From the NCBI RefSeq assembly GCF_039535475.1, contig NZ_BAAAXG010000023.1, forward strand, positions 1 through 56,012: 56,012 nt of DNA. The letters run 5' to 3'. Within the stretch, counting starts at the first letter, position 1. Each line of letters begins with the position of its first letter. Position numbers and translations under genes: made by a program. Shown here in pieces: positions 49,474-56,012 of the stretch. Under the pieces are notes generated by a model, which saw only the letters and a program-made list of their open reading frames with translations, made no database searches and had not been told where the DNA came from. The DNA comes from Streptomyces showdoensis. Lineage in GTDB: Bacteria; Actinomycetota; Actinomycetes; Streptomycetales; Streptomycetaceae.

Positions 49474-51817
49474 ATGTCCGGAGAAGAGCCCTACGGGGCA
49501 GTCCTGCGTGCGCTGCGACAGCGGGCCCGTCTGACGCTGGAGGAGTTGTCCGAGGCGTCGGGGGTCAGCGTCCGGGCCATCGGCGACATGGAGCGGGGCC
49601 GCAGTCGCGTACCGCAGCGGCGTACCGTCGTGGCGCTGGCGGACGGGCTCGGGCTCGCGGAGGCCGAGCGGGAGGTCCTGCTGGCGGCGGGACGGGCCGG
49701 GCGGCCCACGCGTACGGTGGCGGCCGCGGGCGCCGCTGAGCCGCCCCGGCCCGTACGCGACTTCACCGGGCGGGCCCCGCAGCTGGCCCGCCTGAAGGCG
49801 ATCGCCGGGCGGACCGGCACAGGCACCGGACCCGGATCTGGCAGCGGATCCGCCCCCAGTACTGGCACCGGGACAGGCGCCGGCCCCGGCACAGGCACCG
49901 GCACCGGTGCGTCGGTGGCGGTGATCTCCGGTCCGCCCGGGTGCGGCAAGACGACCCTGGCGCTCCAGGCGGTCGAGGAGCTGGCCGAGGACTTCCCGCA
50001 GGGCCGCTTCATGGTGGACCTGCACGGCGTCGACGGCCCCGTCGACCCGGGGGAGGCCCTGCTCAAGCTGCTCAAGGCCCTCGGGGTGTCGGACCGCCGG
50101 CTGAGCCAGGAGGGCGCCGCCGGCCACGCGGGACTGCTGCGGGCGCTGCTGAGCGAAGGGCGCCATCTCGTCGTCCTGGACAACGCGCGCGACGAGGGAC
50201 AGGTGCGCCCGTTGCTGCCCTCCGGCGGGAGCAGCCTCGTCCTCGTGACCAGCCGGCGCCCGCTGACGGGGCTGGAGGACGTCGCCCGGCTGCCGTTGGA
50301 GGAGATGGCCCGGGACGAGTCGGTCGAGCTGCTCCGCCGCATCCTCGGCGAGGAGCGGGCCGACGCGGAACCCGAGGCCGTGGCGAGGGTCGCGGAGATG
50401 TGCGGACGCCTGCCGCTCGCCCTCCGCGTGGCCGGCAACTGGCTGGACATCAGATCGGCCTGGACCGTCGACCGGCTCGCCCGCCGCCTGTCCGACGAGG
50501 AACGCCGGCTGGGCGCCCTCACCACCGACGACGTACGGGTGGAGGCTGCGTTCGAGCTGTCCTACCGGGAGCTGACGGGCGCGGCCGCCCGGATGATGCG
50601 CCTGCTGAGCCTGGTTCCGGGGCCCGACATGACCGCCGCGTACGGCGCCTGTCTGGCCGAAGCCGACGTCTTCGACGCCGAGGACGTGATGGAGGAGCTG
50701 GTCGAGGCCGGGCTGCTCCAGGCCACCTCCGGCGGTCGCTACCAACTCCACGACCTGCTCAGGCTGTTCGCCCGCGGACGCCTCGGACGCGAGGAGACGC
50801 CCGAGGAGCGGGACGCGGCGGAGGACCGGCTGCGCGGCTGGCTGCTGGAGACGGCCGTGGTCGCCGGACGCTGGTACAAGCCCAAGTACGGTGCGCCCCC
50901 GGCCTCCTGGCGTGGGCGGGAGTTCGTCCCCCCTGGAGAACGCCGAGGAGGCCAGGACCTGGCTGCAGGGCGAGGCTCCGTCCTGGCTCGCGGCCCTGCG
51001 CGCCGCCGCGCGGAAGGGCGAGCACCGGCGCGTCGTGGAGACGGGCGACGCCATGGAGTGGTTCTGCAACCTCTGGGTCTTCTGGGGCCACTGGTCCGAA
51101 CTGTACGAGCTCGCGGGCCGCTCGGCCGCGGCGCTCGACGACCCCGGCATGCGCGCCTACAGCCACAACATGCACGCCTGGGCCCTCATCGTGTGCGACC
51201 ACCGCTACCGGGAGGCCATCGAACAGGCCGGGAACGGGTTCGCCTGCGCGCGTCTCGCCGGCGACGTCCCGCAGCAGGCCTCCGCACTCTCGCACGCGGC
51301 CGTCGCCCACCGGAAGCTGGGCGAACTCCAGGAAGCCGTCGACAAGGCCCGCGCCTCCGTCGAGCTGTACGAGGGAGTCGGCGACCGCGAGGGCTGGCTC
51401 GGGGCCATGGTCAACCTCGGGTCCTGCCTGCGCGCCCTGGGCCTCGGCGCGGCGGCGCACACGGAGAACCTGCGCGTCATCGCGTTCCTCGACGCGCCCG
51501 ACAAGGAGGTCGGCGCCCACCTGGCGGACATGGTCCGGGCCCACACCACGTACGCGCTCGGCCTCGACCACGCCGAGACGGGTGAGTGGAGCGAGGCGCT
51601 GGACCGTCACCGCGAGGCGCTGGACCGCTTCCGGACCCTCGGGATGACGCACATGCAGGCGAGCGCCCTCCTGGGCACGGGCGAGGCCCTGATCGAGCTG
51701 GGCGAGGTCGCGGAGGCCCGCCGCCACCTCGCCGAGGTCCTCGAACTCGCCGACGCGGCCGACGCCGAGATCGTCGCCGGCGCACGGAAACGGCTGGACG
51801 CCCTGCCCGCCCGCTGA
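49474..51817 (+). CDS. XRE-NB-ARC-TPR regulator (AfsR/GutR-like without SARP), frame broken at 50928-50933
   Basis: Domains, in order. XRE helix-turn-helix (AVLRALRQRARLTLEELSEASGVSVRAIGDMERGRSRVPQRRTVVALADGLGL, about 8-60). Gly/Thr-rich linker with GTGTG repeats. NB-ARC NTPase with Walker A GPPGCGKTT and Walker B HLVVLDNAR, RNBS-like LVTSRRPL, GLPL-type CGRLPLALRVAGNWL, then a winged-helix (MEELVEAGLLQATSGGRYQLHDLLRLFAR). The C-terminal TPR part (NAEEARTWLQGEAPSWLAALR..., ALSHAAVAHRKLGELQEAVDKARASVELYEGVGDREGWLGAMVNLGSCL) lies in another frame. Six C at 50928-50933 should be five: then FVPLENAEEA is restored and the protein is about 780 residues. A STAND-type switch that probably senses a ligand through TPRs and binds DNA via XRE. 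Confidence 0.88.
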
Positions 51818-51979
51818 GCGGCCGGCACGGCAGCGCACACCGGTGCGCTGTCGTGCCAACTCCAGGGCACGGGGAGGAAAGTCGGGTGATCGGACCGGCC
51901 GTAGCTTCGGGACGTGCCGGCCGCGAGAGCGGCGGGCACCGAACGGAACACCCCGATCCTTCCGAAGGGACCACCCCTC

Positions 51980-52642
51980 ATGTTCGACGTCACCCAGGTG
52001 CAGGCCGCCCCGAGCGCGGACCTCCTCACGCCCGACAACGCGGTCATGCTCTTCGTGGACCACCAGCCCCAGATGTTCTTCGGCACCGGCAGCGGCGACC
52101 GGGCCGCCATCATCAACAGCACCGTCGGGCTCGCCAAGGCGGCGGAGGTCTTCGACGTGCCCGTCGTCCTGACGACCGTCGCCGCCGACACCTTCTCCGG
52201 CCCCCTGCTGCCCCAGCTGGCCGCGGTCTTCCCCAAGCACGAGATCATCGACCGCACGACCATGAACGCCTGGGAGGACGAGGCGCTCGTCGCGGCGGTC
52301 AAGGCGACCGGCCGCAAGAAGATCATCCTGTCCGGCCTGTGGACCGAGGTCTGCCTGGTGCTCCCCGCCCTCTCCGCGCTGGAGCAGGGCTACGAGGTGT
52401 ACGTCGTCGCCGACGCCTCCGGCGGCGTCACCCCGGCCGCCCACGAGCACGCGCTCCAGCGCATGATCGCCGCCGGCGCCGTCCCCGTGACCTGGGTCCA
52501 GGTCCTCCTGGAACTGCAGCGCGACTGGGCCCGCCAGGAGACGTACGGACCCGTCACCGAGGTCGTCAAGGCCCACGCCGGCGCGTACGGCCTCGGGGTC
52601 GTCTACGCCCAGAGCGTCATCGGCGCGCACGCGGCCGGCTGA
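51980..52642 (+). CDS. Isochorismatase-family hydrolase (YcaC-like)
   Basis: 220 residues. The catalytic triad is visible: Asp27 in MLFVDHQPQMFF, Lys in ATGRKKIILSGLWTEV, and the nucleophile Cys125 in WTEVCLVLPALSALEQGYEVYVVADASGG. VPVVLTTVAADTFSGPLLPQL and the VWA-like core are those of the cysteine hydrolase superfamily; YcaC and related proteins act on carbamates or unknown amides. ATG 51980 is preceded by GAAGGGA. The adjoining DoxX gene starts six bases after the stop, so the two are probably one operon. Substrate not known. Confidence 0.92.
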   Translation: MFDVTQVQAAPSADLLTPDNAVMLFVDHQPQMFFGTGSGDRAAIINSTVGLAKAAEVFDVPVVLTTVAADTFSGPLLPQLAAVFPKHEIIDRTTMNAWEDEALVAAVKATGRKKIILSGLWTEVCLVLPALSALEQGYEVYVVADASGGVTPAAHEHALQRMIAAGAVPVTWVQVLLELQRDWARQETYGPVTEVVKAHAGAYGLGVVYAQSVIGAHAAG

Positions 52643-52647
52643 CCGCC

Positions 52648-53181
52648 GTGGACACCGGCATCCTGATCCTGCGGCTGCTGGTGGGGCTGCTCATCGCCGG
52701 CCACGGCGTGCAGAAGGTCAGCCGACGCCTCGGCGGCAAGGGCCTCGAAGGCGGCGCGGCGGAGTTCCGCGCCGACGGCTTCCGGGGCGGTGCGCTCACC
52801 GCCCTGGCGGCCGGCGGGGGCCAGATCGGCTCCGGCCTGCTGCTCGCGGCCGGACTGCTGACCCCGCTCGCCGCGACCGGGGCCGTCGGCGTCATGACCG
52901 TCGCCCTCACCGTGAAGCGGCACAACGGCCTGTGGGTGCAGAACGACGGTTACGAATACCCCCTCGTCCTCATCGGAACGGCCGCCGCCCTCGCCGCCAC
53001 CGGCCCCGGGGCCTGGTCCGTCGACGCCGTCCTCGGCCTCACGCCGTACCCGCTCGGGTACGCCGCCCTCGCCCTCGCCGCCGGCATCGGCAGCGGCCTG
53101 CTCACCCGGCTCGTCCTGCACCGGACGCCCCCGCCGGAGCGGCGCGCGGAGCCTCGGACGGCACCTTCCGGCGGACGGTGA
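52648..53181 (+). CDS. DoxX-family membrane protein
   Basis: 177 residues, GTG start. DoxX core: LILRLLVGLLIAGHGVQKVSRRLGGKGLEGGAAEFRADGFRGG, then segments LTALAAGGGQIGSGLLLAAGLLTPLAATGAVGVMTVALTV, DGYEYPLVLIGTAAALAATG and LGYAALALAAGIGSGLLTRLVL, about four transmembrane spans. KRHNGLWVQNDGYEYPLVL is the conserved DoxX motif. In other bacteria DoxX works with SodA/SseA-type redox partners; here it is linked with an isochorismatase-family gene instead. Fits an oxidative-stress or small-molecule-detoxification unit (inference). Confidence 0.92.
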   Translation: MDTGILILRLLVGLLIAGHGVQKVSRRLGGKGLEGGAAEFRADGFRGGALTALAAGGGQIGSGLLLAAGLLTPLAATGAVGVMTVALTVKRHNGLWVQNDGYEYPLVLIGTAAALAATGPGAWSVDAVLGLTPYPLGYAALALAAGIGSGLLTRLVLHRTPPPERRAEPRTAPSGGR

Positions 53182-53500
53182 GGGCCGGGCCGGGGCCGCC
53201 GGGACCCGGGACGTGGGCGTGGGCGTGGGCGTGGCGCCCTGGTTCCGGGCCTCGGCCCCGGCCGCCCGAAGACCCCGGCCTGACGGCCGGGCCGGGCCCT
53301 CTTGTGAGCAGTTCCTCCGGCGCCCTGCCACCCCGTCACTCCGCCACCCCGTCACTCCGTCACTCCGCCACCCCGTCACTCCGTCACTCCGCCACCCCGT
53401 CACTCCGTCACTCCGCCACCCCGTCACTCCGCCACCCCAGCACCCCGTCACCGATCACGTCTCTTCGTCCCCTCGAACCGCCCCCGACCAGGAGCCCCTC
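53182..53500. other. Intergenic region with minisatellite before the Dps gene
   Basis: 319 bp between the DoxX and Dps genes. It begins with GC-rich runs, including GTGGGCGTGGGCGTGGG near 53213-53232, and ends in the 24-bp tandem repeat (53341-53438) and the Dps ribosome site (AGGAG near 53490). The frame reads through from 53213, but repeats such as TPSLRHSATPSLRHS are not family sequence. Confidence 0.6.
53341..53438. repeat. Minisatellite, 24-bp unit, upstream of the Dps gene
   Basis: CCGCCACCCCGTCACTCCGTCACT in three perfect copies (53341-53412), then a 16-nt and a 10-nt partial copy; related CACCCCGTCACT precedes it (53329-53340). It contains CACCCCGTCACTCCGT half-repeats every 8 bp (GTCACTCC). 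Length polymorphism between strains is likely. Confidence 0.92.
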
Positions 53501-54106
53501 ATGGAATCCACGATCACCGGATCGGCGCCCGCCCGACCCGGCCACGCGCCCAGCGGCGGTCAGCCGCTGCTGCACCAGAAGGGTGCCGAGGTCCAGGCGT
53601 TCGGCACGCTCAAGCAGCTGCCGATCGGCCTCGGCCACGACACCCGCATGTACGCCTGCCAGCGGCTCAACCGCGTACTCGCCGACACCCAGATGCTGTA
53701 CGGCCTCTACAAGAAGCACCACTGGCTCATGCGCGGAGCCACCTTCCACTCCCTCCACCTCATGCTCGACCAGCACGCGGAGGCGCAGCTCGCCCTCGTC
53801 GACGCGCTGGCCGAGCGGGTCCAGAGCCTCGGCGGCGTCGCCGTCGGCGACCCCCGCCACGCCGCCGAGCTGACCGCCATCCCCCGGCCGCCGAACGGCG
53901 TCGAGCCGGTCCCCGTCATGCTGTCGCGGCTCCTCGACGCCCACGAGCGGATCCTCGTCGACGCGCGCGACGCCGCCGCCCGCATCTCCGCCGAGGGCGA
54001 CGAGGGCAGCAACGACCTGCTCGTCTCGCAGGTCGTCCGCACCGGCGAGGCCCAGGTGTGGTTCCTGGCCGAGCACCTCGTGGACACCCCGCTGGTCCGC
54101 GGCTGA
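53501..54106 (+). CDS. Dps-family ferritin-like protein
   Basis: 201 residues. After a ~35-residue flexible tail the ferritin-like helices begin: LNRVLADTQMLYGLYKKHHWLMRGATFHSLHLMLDQHAEAQLALVDALAERVQSLGGVAVGDP. The ferroxidase residues of Dps are there (His in HHWLMRG..FHSLH, Asp and His in LDQHAEAQ, as in the WNxxGxxFxxLHxxFexxY pattern). Two more helices end with EAQVWFLAEHLVDTP. Dps oxidises Fe(II) with hydrogen peroxide, stores iron and often coats DNA; the tail may help DNA binding, though it is not strongly basic. The ATG follows AGGAG. Confidence 0.92.
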   Translation: MESTITGSAPARPGHAPSGGQPLLHQKGAEVQAFGTLKQLPIGLGHDTRMYACQRLNRVLADTQMLYGLYKKHHWLMRGATFHSLHLMLDQHAEAQLALVDALAERVQSLGGVAVGDPRHAAELTAIPRPPNGVEPVPVMLSRLLDAHERILVDARDAAARISAEGDEGSNDLLVSQVVRTGEAQVWFLAEHLVDTPLVRG

Positions 54107-54188
54107 CGCACATCGCCCGCCCGCCTCCCGGCCCCTCCCTGCCAAGCCCCCGCCCCGTACGTACCGTCCCCACGAAGGAGAACCCCTC

Positions 54189-55145
54189 ATGCCGCACCCT
54201 CCGGTCCTCGAACCGGCCGCCCAGGCCTTCGCCGACGCCACCGCCCAGGCCGCCGTTCCTCTACCAGCTCCCCGTCGCCGACGGCCGCAAGGCGGTCGAC
54301 GGCGTCCAGAGCGGTGACGGCGTGCCCCTGCCCGCCGTCGACGAGGAATGGGTCACCGTCCACGGCGGTCCCACCGGAGACGTACGCGTCCGGATCGTCC
54401 GTCCGCGCGGGGGTCACCGGGCCGCTTCCCGTCGTCCTCTACCTCCACGGCGCCGGCTGGGTCTTCGGCAACGCCCACACCCACGACCGGCTCGTCCGCG
54501 AGCTCGCGGTCGGCGCGGGGGCGGCGGTCGTCTTCCCCGAGTACGACCTGTCGCCCGAGGCCCGGTACCCCGTCGCCATCGAGCAGAACTACAGCGTCGC
54601 CCAGTGGGTCGCCCGCGAGGGCCACCACAAGGACCTCGACGGCACCCGCATCGCCGTCGCGGGCGACTCGGGTCGGCGGGAACATGACGGCCGCCCTCAC
54701 CCTCATGGCCAAGCAGCGCGGCGACGTCCGCCTCGTCCACCAGGTGCTGTTCTACCCGGTGACCGACGCGCGCTTCGACACCGAGTCGTACGCCCTCTTC
54801 GCCGAGGGCTACTTCCTGCGCCGCGACGCCATGAAGTGGTTCTGGGACCAGTACACGACCGACGAGGCCGAGCGCGCCCAGATCACCGCCTCCCCGTTGC
54901 GCGCCACCACCGACCAGCTCACCGGGCTGCCGCCGGCGCTGGTGATCACGGCCGAGGCGGACGTCCTGCGGGACGAGGGCGAGGCGTACGCGGACAAGCT
55001 GCGCGCCGCCGGGGTGCCCGTCACGGCGCTGCGCGTCCAGGGCACCCTCCACGACTTCGTCATGCTCGACGCGCTGCGCGGGACGCGCGCCGCGGAACTC
55101 GCCATCGGCCTCGCCGCCGACGCCCTCCGCAAGGCCCTGGCGTGA
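54189..55145 (+). CDS. HSL-type alpha/beta hydrolase (esterase/lipase), frame broken three times
   Basis: Correct reading needs three one-base removals: near 54253 (CAG-G-CCGCCG), in GGGGG 54409-54413 and in GGG 54670-54672. The repaired protein, about 317 residues, reads MPHPPVLEPAAQAFADATA, PFLYQLPVADGRKAVDGVQSG, VTGPLPVVLYLHGAGWVFGNAHTHDRLVRELA (HGAG oxyanion hole, HSL/GDXG family), VAGDSVGGNMTAALTLMAKQ (Ser nucleophile in GDSVGG), TAEADVLRDEGEAYADKL (Asp) and VQGTLHDFVMLD (His). It begins 82 bp after the Dps stop. Catalytic residues are intact, so sequencing error is more likely than decay. It overlaps the amidohydrolase start as GTGA. Confidence 0.85.
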
Positions 55146-56012
55146 CCGGGGCGTCCAGGCCCGTGCCCGTGGACGGGGCGGCTCCCACTCCCGCGACCAC
55201 GCCGAGGCCCGCACCCGTCCCCGTCTCCGCACCCGTCTCCGCACCCGTCCCCGTCTCCGTCCCCACGGGCCCGTACCCGAGCATGCCGGTCGCCGGCCTC
55301 GTCCCCGCCCCGCGCCAGGACCCCGGCCAGGCCGACCTGATCGTCCGCAACGCGAAGGTGTTCACGGGCGACCCGGCCCGTCCCGAGGCCCGCGCCGTGG
55401 CCATCCGGGACGGCCGGATCACGGCCCTCGGCGACGACCACGACCTCGCCCCGCTCGTCGGGCCGCGGACCAGGGTCGTCGACGCGCTGGGCCGCCGGGT
55501 CGTCCCCGGCCTGAACGACTCTCACCTGCACGTCATCCGGGGCGGCCTCAACTACGTCCTGGAGCTGCGCTGGGACGGCGTGCGCAGCCTCCGCCACGCC
55601 CTGGCCATGCTGCGCGAACAGGCCGGCCGCACGCCCAGGGGCCAGTGGATCCGCGTGGTCGGCGGGGTGGACGGCCGAGCAGTTCGCCGAGCGCCGGATG
55701 CCGACGGTCGCCGAGCTCAACGCCGCCGCCCCCGACACCCCCGTCTTCGTCCTCCACCTCTACCAGTCGGCCCTGATGAACCGGGCCGCCGTGCGGGCCG
55801 CCGGATTCACCCGCGAGACGCCCGACCCGCCGGGCGGACAGATCGTCCGGGGCCGCGACGGCGAACCGAACGGCGTGCTCCTGGCGGCGCCCGGCGCCCT
55901 CGTCCTCTACTCGACCCTCGCCAAGGCGCCGACCCTCGACGAGGCCGACAAGCGCACGTCGACCCGGCACTTCCTGCGCGAGCTCAACCGCTTCGGACTG
56001 ACCTCCGCGGTC
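55142..56012 (+). CDS. Amidohydrolase (YtcJ/AepA-like), partial, frame broken at 55664-55667
   Basis: The GTG start overlaps the esterase stop. A Pro/Val-rich tail (PVPVSAPVSAPVPVSV) precedes the metallo-hydrolase core: DLIVRNAKVFTGDPARPEARAVAIRDGRITALGD, VVDALGRRVVPGLNDSHLHVIRGGLNYVLELRWDGVRSL. HLHV carries the first metal-binding His pair (HxH; VPGLNDSHLHV). IRVVGG must continue as WTAEQFAERRMPTVAELNAAAPDTPVF, in the next frame; GGGG at 55664-55667 should be GGG. The gene runs off the window's end, so the later metal ligands are not seen. Family members hydrolyse amide or ester bonds; the substrate of this subgroup is unknown. Confidence 0.85.
   Translation, partial: MTGASRPVPVDGAAPTPATTPRPAPVPVSAPVSAPVPVSVPTGPYPSMPVAGLVPAPRQDPGQADLIVRNAKVFTGDPARPEARAVAIRDGRITALGDDHDLAPLVGPRTRVVDALGRRVVPGLNDSHLHVIRGGLNYVLELRWDGVRSLRHALAMLREQAGRTPRGQWIRVVGGVDGRAVRRAPDADGRRAQRRRPRHPRLRPPPLPVGPDEPGRRAGRRIHPRDARPAGRTDRPGPRRRTERRAPGGARRPRPLLDPRQGADPRRGRQAHVDPALPARAQPLRTDLRG

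Noticed and set aside
53213..53500. N-terminal extension of the Dps protein through the minisatellite
   Set aside because: The frame is open, but repeats like TPSLRHS do not belong to Dps and a ribosome site precedes ATG 53501.

Overview
The window looks like a Streptomyces-type actinomycete chromosome. From about 4.4 kb onward the coding sequence is very GC-rich with strong third-position G/C, many GTG starts and one likely TTG start. Genes are joined by ATGA/GTGA/TTGA overlaps, the tetranucleotide CTAG is almost absent (about 5 copies in roughly 51.6 kb by hand count), and the families (S53 protease, DIP1984, VOC proteins, XRE-NB-ARC-TPR regulators) are typical of the genus. No rRNA, tRNA, CRISPR array, integrase or transposase was found.

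Layout. (1) 1-4374 holds no recognisable gene, has a T14-C-T12 tract and about 20 CTAG sites, and does not resemble the rest. It runs into a real but indel-riddled locus at 4385-4860, so it is probably an assembly or contig-end artefact, or else foreign DNA. (2) 4778-8227 is a MacB-type export operon: peptidoglycan-binding/HlyD-like adaptor, ABC ATPase and permease. (3) 8629-10587 is a secreted S53 (sedolisin) protease. (4) 10853-12705 is an ArsR-like regulator with an inverted-repeat operator, overlapping an MFS exporter gene. (5) 12874-14016 is an EcsC/TerB-like protein, divergent from (6) a 13-kb translationally coupled module at 14482-27474: a DUF4132 protein, a giant partner protein, a MoxR AAA+ ATPase, a DUF5682-VWA fusion and a SWIM zinc-finger protein. 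This is the Gram-positive counterpart of the poorly understood E. coli yehI-yehL-yehM-yehP-yehQ locus and is the best candidate here for an undescribed multi-protein machine.

(7) 27507-28897 is a lipoprotein plus lipoprotein-thioredoxin pair. (8) 29217-34675 is a small-enzyme and regulator area: an ABC-type ATPase, four VOC (glyoxalase-fold) genes, a TetR regulator with two palindromic operators, an AraC regulator, a YdeI-like protein and a DoxX-like membrane protein. Two of the VOC genes share a promoter-like element at exactly the same distance from the start codon, with predicted leaderless transcripts. (9) 34709-49412 is a mosaic of single genes: DUF4240, DUF2185/Imm33-like, HIT, a decayed NrdG-type activase, a membrane NTPase-TPR protein, GNAT, a repeat protein, VOC, a phosphatase, ATP-grasp, an arginase-fold protein with altered metal ligands, a membrane protein, a HAD-like protein, DIP1984, a PD-(D/E)XK-like protein and a Nudix hydrolase. 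(10) 49474-56012 holds an XRE-NB-ARC-TPR regulator, isochorismatase, DoxX, Dps, an HSL-type esterase and the start of an amidohydrolase.

Data quality. At least eight interior frameshifts (near 39922, 41464, 41812, 50930, 54253, 54411, 54671 and 55666) interrupt otherwise clean genes. Most are single-base gains in G or C runs and cluster toward the right end, so they look like sequencing errors rather than true pseudogenes.
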